This document shows, piece by piece, positions 1 through 4,886 of a stretch of 6,663 nt of DNA. Every line of letters starts with the position of its first letter. Position 1 is the first letter of the stretch. This DNA is from Candidatus Acetothermia bacterium (lineage in GTDB: Bacteria > Bipolaricaulota > Bipolaricaulia > Bipolaricaulales > Bipolaricaulaceae). The notes beneath the pieces are model-generated. The model did not search any database and was not told where the DNA came from. It was given only the letters and a program-made list of their open reading frames with translations. Location of the stretch: assembly GCA_023255835.1 (NCBI GenBank), contig JAGDVW010000053.1, forward strand, positions 1-6,663. Direction: 5' to 3'. Position numbers and translations under genes: made by a program.

Positions 1-171
1 CCCCGCTTGCGCCTGGAAGCTGAGCGGCTTTTGTCGATGCTCCGCTGGTTCACCCCCTATCCGGGGGAGGAAATTCCGGCCACCTCGATCTTCCGGGAGT
101 TCATCGGCGGGGGCATCCTCGCCGGTTACTATCCAAGCCCGTTTGAGCGGGCCACATGGAGGCGCGGATGA
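1..171 (+). CDS. Nucleoside (uridine-type) kinase, C-terminal end (partial)
   Basis: This is the last 56 codons of a gene whose start lies upstream of the window; it is read in frame 1 and ends at TGA 169-171. The segment IPATSIFREFIGGG resembles the conserved C-terminal signature (IPxxSIxREFIGG) of the phosphoribulokinase/uridine kinase-family nucleoside kinases found in clostridia and thermophiles. Those enzymes phosphorylate nucleosides in the cytoplasm for salvage and often carry an N-terminal TGS-like domain. The P-loop and catalytic part are outside the window, so the call rests on this tail alone. After the FIGG motif the protein runs on for about 17 residues (ILAGYYPSPFERATWRRG), longer than the few residues I recall for the family. 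The stop overlaps the start of the flavin reductase gene as ATGA, which implies one transcript with translational coupling. Confidence 0.65.
   Translation, partial: PRLRLEAERLLSMLRWFTPYPGEEIPATSIFREFIGGGILAGYYPSPFERATWRRG
158..162 (+). promoter_or_regulatory. Ribosome binding site of the flavin reductase gene
   Basis: GGAGG lies 5 nt before ATG 168 and inside the end of the upstream kinase gene. It decides the start: an in-frame ATG at 156 overlaps this site and would have no ribosome binding site of its own, so ATG 168 is preferred. Confidence 0.7.
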
Positions 172-710
172 ATATTTTAGAACAGGACTTTCGCAAAATT
201 GAGCCGTGGGAAGGCTTTGCCCAAGTGCAAAGGCAACTTCACGAGGGCGGGGCTTTTTTGGTTTCCGTGGACAAAAACGGCCGGCCGAATGCCATGACCA
301 TCGGTTGGGCCCTCCTCGGCACCCTCTGGTATCTCCCGGTCCTCCTCGTCTTCGTCCGCCCCTCCCGCTATACCCACTCTTGCCTTTTGCATTCCCGCGA
401 ATTCACGGTGAACGTCCCCCTTGGCAAGATGCAAAAGGAGCTGGAATTCTGCGGGGAGAAATCAGGGCGTGAGGTGGACAAATTCCAGGAACTCGGGCTG
501 CGCTGGGAGAGGGGACGTGAGGTCTCCGTGCCGGTCCTCCTCGATTGCGACCTCATCTACGAGTGCCGGATCCTCGCCCAGGTTGATCTGGACCCAAGGC
601 GGATAATCTCCACAGAGGTGCAAAGCAAGTATTACGGGCAGGGGAACCTGCACACCCTCTTCTTCGGGGAGATCAAAGCGGTTTGGCGTTCCCACGCAGG
701 AGGGAAATAG
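168..710 (+). CDS. Flavin reductase-like (FMN-binding split barrel) protein
   Basis: A 180-residue cytoplasmic protein of the flavin reductase-like domain family, whose members bind FMN and reduce flavin with NAD(P)H or act as small flavin-linked redox proteins. Family hallmarks are visible: RPNAMTIGW (residues 39-47) followed by a hydrophobic strand, VRPSRYTH (63-70), EFTVNVP (78-84), SGREVDKF (99-106) and the C-terminal strand LHTLFFGEIKAVW. The length matches single-domain members. It lacks the two-cysteine rubredoxin site seen in some fusions, and no signal peptide or membrane segment is seen. The start at 168 is chosen because GGAGG lies 5 nt upstream and the ATGA overlap couples it to the kinase gene. 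The 3' end overlaps the convergent yqeB by 38 bp. The physiological electron acceptor cannot be inferred, and pairing with a nucleoside kinase gives no obvious pathway link. Confidence 0.85.
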   Translation: MNILEQDFRKIEPWEGFAQVQRQLHEGGAFLVSVDKNGRPNAMTIGWALLGTLWYLPVLLVFVRPSRYTHSCLLHSREFTVNVPLGKMQKELEFCGEKSGREVDKFQELGLRWERGREVSVPVLLDCDLIYECRILAQVDLDPRRIISTEVQSKYYGQGNLHTLFFGEIKAVWRSHAGGK

Positions 711-1470
711 CTTCCACCACGCCCTCGGCGATCCGCAGGGAGCGAGAAGCCAAAGCGAAAGGGATTTGGGGATCCTTCCTTGGGTCGATTTCCACGACCT
801 TCATGCCCGGCCGGACCGGCAAACCTTCGTGGAGGATGCCCCGTACCACCCCGGAAATGGGGGCCTGAAGCTCCTTCCCATCTATCCGCGCCACCGTTTT
901 CCCCTTTTCCACGAGGTCGCCGATGGTCAGAAGCGGAAAGAAAAGGCCCCCACAGGGAGCGCGGATAACCCTTTCCTCGTGCAAGCCTTCCACTTCACAG
1001 GGCCGGTGCGTGGGGGAGGCCGCGCTTCCTCGCAAAAGGGCGCGGCCCAGATTTGGCCCATCCAAAGTTTCCACCACCGCGTGGCAGTCGACCATGGCGG
1101 TGAAGCCCGGCCCAAGCCCGATCACCAGTGGCGCCTCGTCGATATTGGTGCCCAAATTCCTTTTAGCCATGCGGGCATCGATCAGGATCTCTGGAGCTAT
1201 TTCCTGCAAACTTCTTCCTTCGGGAGCGAATATTGGGACGAAATCTTTCTCCAAAAGCGCGCGAGCTTCCTCCCAGGAGGAAGTTCGCTTCGCCTTGACC
1301 CCCGCCACCTCCCACATCCCCCGGTAAACCGCTTCGGAAAAGGACACAGCCCAGCGAAGGGTGGTCGGCTGCGGAAGCTCTGAATAGACGACTCCATAGC
1401 CCAGGCTACGCAGGACTATCCCCACCGCAGTTCCCACGTCCCCAGCTCCACGGATGAAGACGATCCTCAT
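673..1470 (-). CDS. yqeB: YqeB-type selenium-dependent molybdenum hydroxylase system protein (EF2563 family)
   Basis: A 265-residue cytoplasmic protein matching the YqeB/EF2563 family, whose genes co-occur with selenium-dependent molybdenum hydroxylases (xanthine dehydrogenase/purine hydroxylase type) and are thought to help mature their cofactor. Visible features: an N-terminal nucleotide-binding-like RGAGDVGTAVG (7-17); SFSEAVYRG (43-51); the conserved centre DARMAKRNLGTN (98-109) and PLVIGLGPGFTAMVDCHAVVE (split as 114-123 and 124-134); LGRALLRGSA (141-150); and a C-terminal biotinyl/lipoyl-like part with GDLVEKGKTVARI (184-196), PISGVVRGIL (204-213) and EIDPRKD (227-233). Annotation could extend it to 1536, but ATG 1470 gives the conserved MRIVFIRGAGD start and an ATGA overlap with the hydantoinase stop. 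The SD-like GGCAGGG just upstream is weak, consistent with coupling. Its biochemical activity is not established, and no molybdenum hydroxylase gene lies in the window. Confidence 0.87.
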   Translation of the reverse strand: MRIVFIRGAGDVGTAVGIVLRSLGYGVVYSELPQPTTLRWAVSFSEAVYRGMWEVAGVKAKRTSSWEEARALLEKDFVPIFAPEGRSLQEIAPEILIDARMAKRNLGTNIDEAPLVIGLGPGFTAMVDCHAVVETLDGPNLGRALLRGSAASPTHRPCEVEGLHEERVIRAPCGGLFFPLLTIGDLVEKGKTVARIDGKELQAPISGVVRGILHEGLPVRPGMKVVEIDPRKDPQIPFALASRSLRIAEGVVEAISLLRGNAKPL

Positions 1471-2795
1471 CCCTGCCAAGCTACGAATTTTCCTCGGCCA
1501 GGCTTGGCCAAAATTTCCCCGTCCCGATAAACCCACTCGCCCCGGGAGAGAACCCCCACAACTTTTCCGCGCACCGAAAACCCCTCATAAGGGGAAAAGT
1601 CGGTGGCCATGTGGAGATCTTCGGCATGGATCGTCCAAGTAGCTTTGGGATCCAGGAAAACCAGGTCAGCATCGGAGCCGGGTTGGATCCCGCCCTTTTT
1701 GGGCCAAAGGCCAAAGGCCCGGGCCGGCCCCTCCGCGAGGTGCCAAGCGAGGTCAGAGGGGCGCAACCGGCCCTCGCCCACCCCGGCGGAGAAAAGGAGG
1801 ATAAACAAGGTTTCCACCCCCGGAAGGCCTGACGGGAGTTTCTGCGGTTCCTCCCGATAAGGGTCCTTTTGAGCGCGGGTGAATGGGCAGTGATCGGTGG
1901 CCACCGCCTGGAGCTCCCGGCGGGCCAGGGCCCGCCATAAAGCTTTCTGGTCAACCGGGGTGCGGAGAGGTGGGGTCACAGAGAAAAGGTGTCCGTCGGG
2001 CCGGCTATACACGCGTTCGTCCAAAAGGAGGTAATGGGGGCAAGTTTCGCCCATGAGCGGGGCCTTGGCCCGGCGCGCCGCCAAAAGGGCCGCCAGCCCC
2101 TGCCCTGAAGAGATGTGGGCGATATACGTCGGACACCGGGTCTCCCGCGCGAGGATCCCCACGCTCGCGATGGCCACCTCCTCGCTCACCGCCGGCCTGG
2201 CCCAAGGAAACGGCCCGCCCTTTGGATCCACCAGTTCATCGGCTTCGGCATGGACCATGGCCACGCCCCCTATTTTTGCGATGGCTTCCATGGCGGATCT
2301 GAGGACTCCAAGGCTTGTGCGGCGGCCGGATTCTGAATAAGCCAAATAAAACTTGAACGAGCGCACACCCAGTTCCCCCACCGCCGCGATCTCCTCCAGC
2401 CGATGGCTTTCCCATCCCACCATTTCCACGTGAAAACTATAGTCCACGGCGGAAACTCGGGCCTCTTTGAGCCTTCGCTCCAAAGCCTCTGGAAGGGGGA
2501 TCGCGGGGTGGCCCACGGTGAAGTCGATGAAGGTGGTCACCCCACCTGCGGCGGCCGCCAAAGATCCGCTTCGAAAATCGTCCGCAGAGCGCGTGCCCGC
2601 CACAGGTAAGGCGAAATGCACATGGGCGTCCACCACCCCCGGGAAAACGAGAAGGCCCTTGGCGTTGAAAGTTTCCGATGGGAAAAGCCCGCCCTTTCCC
2701 ACGCGGGCGACGCTCTCCCCTTCCACATAAATAGCGGCTGGTCCAACACGGTGGGATGTGACCACCTTTCCGCCTAAAATGAGCAAGCTCCGCAT
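1467..2795 (-). CDS. Hydantoinase / dihydropyrimidinase-family cyclic amidohydrolase
   Basis: A 442-residue TIM-barrel metal-dependent amidohydrolase that opens cyclic amides such as dihydropyrimidines, hydantoins or allantoin. The whole binuclear metal site can be read: HVH (58-60) in GVVDAHVHF, the probably carbamylated Lys148 in SFKFYLAY, His182 in MVHAEAD, His227 in AHISS and Asp301 in ATDHCPF. Tyr153 sits five residues after the lysine, as does the substrate tyrosine of D-hydantoinases. ETCPHYL (250-256), TPPLR (274-278), LPSGLPGVE (320-328) and SPYEGFSVRGKV (401-412) are also family blocks. Most relatives have Asn where Ser322 stands in PSGLPG, so the substrate may differ. ATG 2795 is preferred; an in-frame TTG at 2801 is the alternative and adds two residues. 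It is first in an operon with yqeB, resembling purine-catabolic clusters of anaerobes. The exact substrate cannot be assigned; allantoinase is the main alternative. Confidence 0.88.
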   Translation of the reverse strand: MRSLLILGGKVVTSHRVGPAAIYVEGESVARVGKGGLFPSETFNAKGLLVFPGVVDAHVHFALPVAGTRSADDFRSGSLAAAAGGVTTFIDFTVGHPAIPLPEALERRLKEARVSAVDYSFHVEMVGWESHRLEEIAAVGELGVRSFKFYLAYSESGRRTSLGVLRSAMEAIAKIGGVAMVHAEADELVDPKGGPFPWARPAVSEEVAIASVGILARETRCPTYIAHISSGQGLAALLAARRAKAPLMGETCPHYLLLDERVYSRPDGHLFSVTPPLRTPVDQKALWRALARRELQAVATDHCPFTRAQKDPYREEPQKLPSGLPGVETLFILLFSAGVGEGRLRPSDLAWHLAEGPARAFGLWPKKGGIQPGSDADLVFLDPKATWTIHAEDLHMATDFSPYEGFSVRGKVVGVLSRGEWVYRDGEILAKPGRGKFVAWQG

Positions 2796-2803
2796 GCCCA
2801 AAG

Positions 2804-2809
2804 ATTAAC
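2804..2809 (-). promoter_or_regulatory. Possible -10 box of the hydantoinase-yqeB operon
   Basis: On the minus strand the sequence reads GTTAAT, 4 of 6 matches to TATAAT. Its predicted transcription start (about 2797) falls 2 nt before ATG 2795, so the mRNA would be nearly leaderless, which fits the lack of a good ribosome binding site. No convincing -35 box is seen. Weak call. Confidence 0.3.
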
Positions 2810-2838
2810 GACCCCGCTGCCCCAAAGCCAAGGGAGGG

Positions 2839-2844
2839 GATAAT
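2839..2844 (+). promoter_or_regulatory. Possible -10 box of rlmN (leaderless)
   Basis: GATAAT matches TATAAT at 5 of 6 positions. Counting 7 nt downstream puts the transcription start on the A of ATG 2851, so the transcript may be leaderless. The alternative reading is a ribosome binding site in GGGAGGGG (2832-2839), but its distance to the ATG (11 nt or more) is longer than usual. No -35 box is apparent at the expected spacing. Confidence 0.4.
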
Positions 2845-2850
2845 TTAGGG

Positions 2851-3924
2851 ATGGAAAAGCGCTTGCTTTTGGATCTTTCCCCTGAGGAACTCGCAAAAGA
2901 GCTCGCGGCCCGGGGGCAGCCATCTTACCGGGCGGAGCAAATTTGGGACTGGGTTTGGCGCAAATTGTGCCTCGATTTTTCGGCGATGACCAACCTTCCC
3001 CTCGCCCTGCGGGAAGAGCTCTCCCAGCGCTTTTTTCTGGATCCATTCGAGGTGCTTGCCAGGGAATCCGATGAAGAGGGCACGGAAAAAGTCCTCCTTG
3101 CCCTCCCAGATGGGGCGAGCGTGGAGGCCGTGCTGATCCGGGAAGAAGACCGCCGCACGGTTTGTATCTCTACGCAAGTTGGGTGCCCAGTGGGCTGCGC
3201 TTTCTGTGCCACCGGGCAAATGGGCTTTGTTCGCAACCTGAGCGCGGGAGAGATCGCCGCCCAGGTTTTGTATTTCGCGCGCTTGCTAAAAGCTCAGGGC
3301 GAGCACGTGACACATGTGGTGGTCATGGGGATGGGCGAGCCTTTCCTCAACTATGAGGCCACGCTAAAAGCTTTGAACAATCTGAACGATGCGCGCGGCT
3401 TTGGGCTTGGTGCCCGGAGGATCACCGTCTCCACCATCGGCGTGGTTCCAGGGATTTTGCGTTTTGCCCAAGAGGGACGGCAGTACAACTTGGCCATCTC
3501 CCTCCACGCGCCCGACGACCAGTTGAGAGGGGAGCTCGTGCCTTTAGCCGCCCGCTGGCCCATTTCTCAGGTGCTCGCCGCTGCGGAGGCCTACATCGCG
3601 GCAACCGCCCGCCGCGTCACTTTCGAATACGTGCTTTTGCGCGGGGTAAACGATGGCCTCAAACATGCTCGGGCTTTGGCCTCCCTTTTGCGGGGCAAAT
3701 TGGCTCATGTGAATTTGATCCCTTTCAATCCCGCCCCAGGCCTCCCTTTTGAGCGGCCGGACGATGGGCAAATCGAGTTGTTCCGCCGCGAACTTCTGGC
3801 CCAGGGGATCGATGTCACCGTCCGCCGCTCCAAAGGGGTAAAGATCCAGGCCGGGTGCGGGCAATTGCGCTCCCGTGTGCTTAGGGGACGCTGTAGCTCG
3901 GATGAAAAAAGCTTTGAACTCTAA
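2851..3924 (+). CDS. rlmN: Dual-specificity radical SAM methyltransferase RlmN (23S rRNA A2503 / tRNA A37 C2)
   Basis: A 357-residue cytoplasmic radical SAM enzyme that makes 2-methyladenosine at 23S rRNA position 2503 and, in studied bacteria, at tRNA A37. The N-terminal helical RNA-binding part includes PSYRAEQIWDWVW (24-36). The cluster motif CxxxCxxC is GCPVGCAFCATGQ, with Cys112, Cys116 and Cys119. Cys105 in VCISTQVG and Cys336 in QAGCGQL are the two further cysteines that RlmN needs for methyl transfer through a methyl-cysteine intermediate. VVMGMGEPFLNY (157-168), TVSTIGVVPG (192-201), LAISLHAP (214-221) and LIPFNPAPG (289-297) are family blocks for SAM binding and the barrel. All catalytic residues are present and the length is normal, so the enzyme should be active. 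The cysteine pair and QAGCGQL favour RlmN; Cfr, the C8 methyltransferase relative, is less likely. The start is the ATG at 2851, divergent from the hydantoinase operon. It depends on Fe-S assembly, as provided by the suf genes downstream. Confidence 0.96.
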   Translation: MEKRLLLDLSPEELAKELAARGQPSYRAEQIWDWVWRKLCLDFSAMTNLPLALREELSQRFFLDPFEVLARESDEEGTEKVLLALPDGASVEAVLIREEDRRTVCISTQVGCPVGCAFCATGQMGFVRNLSAGEIAAQVLYFARLLKAQGEHVTHVVVMGMGEPFLNYEATLKALNNLNDARGFGLGARRITVSTIGVVPGILRFAQEGRQYNLAISLHAPDDQLRGELVPLAARWPISQVLAAAEAYIAATARRVTFEYVLLRGVNDGLKHARALASLLRGKLAHVNLIPFNPAPGLPFERPDDGQIELFRRELLAQGIDVTVRRSKGVKIQAGCGQLRSRVLRGRCSSDEKSFEL

Positions 3925-3961
3925 CGGCTTTAATGCTGATCGCCCCGCCTTCTCCCAGGTT

Positions 3962-3975
3962 TGTCATTTTTGACA
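3962..3975. promoter_or_regulatory. Inverted repeat over the -35 box of the rrf2 gene, possible operator
   Basis: TGTCA (3962-3966) and TGACA (3971-3975) form perfect 5-bp arms around TTTT. The right arm is most of the -35 hexamer TTGACA, so a protein bound here would block RNA polymerase. Autoregulation by the Rrf2-family protein encoded just downstream is an inference. The arms are short, so chance is possible. Confidence 0.4.
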
Positions 3976-3999
3976 GCTGAACCCCATGCCTGTTATCAT
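3970..3999 (+). promoter_or_regulatory. Sigma70-type promoter of the Rrf2-family gene
   Basis: A perfect -35 hexamer TTGACA (3970-3975) is followed by an extended -10 TGTTATCAT (3991-3999). The TATCAT hexamer is at 3994-3999, 5 of 6 to consensus, and the spacer is 18 bp. Transcription would start near 4006, leaving a leader of about 22 nt. It is the strongest promoter in the window and shows that the regulator is transcribed independently of rlmN. Confidence 0.75.
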
Positions 4000-4004
4000 C
4001 GGTG

Positions 4005-4016
4005 GCCAAAATTGGC
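4005..4016. promoter_or_regulatory. Second dyad across the predicted transcription start of the rrf2 gene
   Basis: GCCAA (4005-4009) and TTGGC (4012-4016) are inverted around AA and span the predicted start of transcription near 4006. The position would suit a repressor site. Its arms differ from the -35 dyad, so the two would not be copies of one motif. It is too short to act as a stable RNA hairpin. Confidence 0.3.
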
Positions 4017-4017
4017 A

Positions 4018-4024
4018 AGGAGGA
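4018..4024 (+). promoter_or_regulatory. Ribosome binding site deciding the rrf2 start
   Basis: AGGAGGA, near-perfect Shine-Dalgarno, sits 3 nt (counted from its last A) before ATG 4028; the GGAGG core is 4019-4023. It favours ATG 4028 over the in-frame ATG at 3986, which lies between the -35 and -10 boxes and could not be on the transcript. Confidence 0.8.
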
Positions 4025-4027
4025 ATC

Positions 4028-4534
4028 ATGTTAGTGGGGATGCGGTTAGCGAGCGGGATTCGTGCCCTTTATGAGCTTGCCCTTTTGCCGGAGCGCCGGA
4101 GTGCCGTGCGGGAGATCGCCAAGTCCTGCGGGGTGAGCGAGCCCTTTTTGCGCCGCATTTTTCTGGATCTCCGCGCCAAAGGGTATTTGGAGGCGCAAAA
4201 GGGGAGGGCCGGCGGCTTTAAACTCATAAAAGAGCCGCAAACCATAAAAATCGCAGATTTGGCGAATATTTTGGAAAAAAAGCCGGCACTGGTTTTGGGC
4301 CGGGTCAGGCGCGACCTAATCCCGGTGGACCCTAGTTGCCCCACCTATCCGTTTTGGAAGGGTTTGGAGGACAAATTCATGCAGGATATGGAAAAACTCA
4401 CCTTGGCCGACGTCATTGCCCTAGCCGGAGAAGCCAAAACCTCCACAAAGAGCCGCGCGAAGACCGCCCGAAAAACGCAGAAGAAAAAAGAGCGCACCAA
4501 GACGGCGCGCACTAAAAAGCGGGCTAAGCGCTAG
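4028..4534 (+). CDS. Rrf2-family transcriptional regulator with a basic C-terminal tail
   Basis: A 168-residue DNA-binding protein of the Rrf2/IscR/CymR family. The N-terminal winged helix-turn-helix shows ASGIRALYELALLP (8-21), SAVREIAKSCGVSEPFLRRI (25-44) with the recognition helix, LRAKGYLEAQKGRAGGFKL (48-66) as the wing, and IKIADLANILE (73-83), followed by a dimerisation helix near 105-130. IscR-type members bind an Fe-S cluster through three spaced cysteines after residue 90. Here that region holds only Cys104 in DPSCPTYPFW, so a classical cluster site is absent; Cys34 lies in the helix-turn-helix. Residues from about 137 to 168 form a low-complexity tail with 11 Lys and 6 Arg, including two KTAR units, like histone H1-type tails. 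The start is set by the promoter and AGGAGGA site. The 3' end overlaps convergent sufU by 11 bp. Control of the suf operon or of itself is inferred from position. Confidence 0.88.
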   Translation: MLVGMRLASGIRALYELALLPERRSAVREIAKSCGVSEPFLRRIFLDLRAKGYLEAQKGRAGGFKLIKEPQTIKIADLANILEKKPALVLGRVRRDLIPVDPSCPTYPFWKGLEDKFMQDMEKLTLADVIALAGEAKTSTKSRAKTARKTQKKKERTKTARTKKRAKR

Positions 4535-4886
4535 TCTTCAAAGCTTTACGCAGGGCCTGCATGGGCAAAAGCGCGCAGCGCAGGCGGGTCGGGATCACGC
4601 CTCCGAGGGCGGAAAGTAGCTCTTCATCCTTCATCTCCCGGAGTTCGGCGAGGGTGCGTCCCAAGACGAGCTCGGTGAGGAGGGAGGCCGCTGCTTGGGA
4701 GATGGCACAGCCCTCTCCCGCGAAGCGCACATCTGTCACGCGACCTTCCTTCACTTTGAGCTCCAGCCGCACCGCATCCCCACAGAGGGGGTTCACTTCC
4801 ATCCCCACGAGGTCCGGATCCGCTAGCCTCCCCTTATTGCGCGGGTTCTTCCAGTGGTCCAGGATCACCTCTTCATAGGGGCTCAT
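4524..4886 (-). CDS. sufU: SufU-like iron-sulfur cluster assembly / sulfur acceptor protein
   Basis: A 120-residue member of the IscU/SufU fold that takes persulfide sulfur from SufS for cluster assembly in the cytoplasm. The family ligands are present: NPLCGD (32-37) with Cys35 and Asp37, GEGCAISQAAASLL (57-70) with Cys60, and RLRCALLP (101-108) with Cys104. The Cys60-Cys104 distance is 44 residues. Bacillus SufU has about 62 here because of a characteristic insertion, while IscU has about 43. The residue before the last cysteine is Arg103 instead of the His of IscU, and the LPPVK chaperone motif of IscU is absent. The name therefore follows context and GCAISQA similarity. ATG 4886 overlaps the sufS stop as ATGA, with GGGAGAG 6 nt upstream; a longer reading from 5036 would run inside sufS and is rejected. 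It is the last gene of the operon. Confidence 0.88.
   Translation of the reverse strand: MSPYEEVILDHWKNPRNKGRLADPDLVGMEVNPLCGDAVRLELKVKEGRVTDVRFAGEGCAISQAAASLLTELVLGRTLAELREMKDEELLSALGGVIPTRLRCALLPMQALRKALKTSA

Noticed and set aside
766..1383. A 205-codon open frame on the plus strand opposite yqeB.
   Set aside because: It lies wholly antisense to a gene with clear family motifs, has a low-complexity Pro/Arg/Gly-rich translation, and has no recognisable domain. Long antisense frames are expected in GC-rich DNA.
1471..1536. Twenty-two-codon upstream extension of YqeB.
   Set aside because: It lies inside the hydantoinase gene in another frame. ATG 1470 matches the family N-terminus and forms the ATGA overlap.
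2797..2827. Direct repeat CCCAAAG at 2797-2803 and 2821-2827 in the divergent promoter region.
   Set aside because: Only 7 bp, and the left copy overlaps the hydantoinase start region; chance is likely in this base composition.
3925..3961. Possible intrinsic terminator after rlmN.
   Set aside because: No GC-rich stem followed by a T-run was found. The only dyad before the T-rich stretch is the 5-bp TGTCA/TGACA repeat, which fits an operator over the -35 box better than a terminator.
3986..4027. Fourteen-codon upstream extension of the Rrf2 protein from ATG 3986.
   Set aside because: That ATG lies between the -35 and -10 boxes, upstream of the predicted transcript start, whereas ATG 4028 has a near-perfect ribosome binding site.
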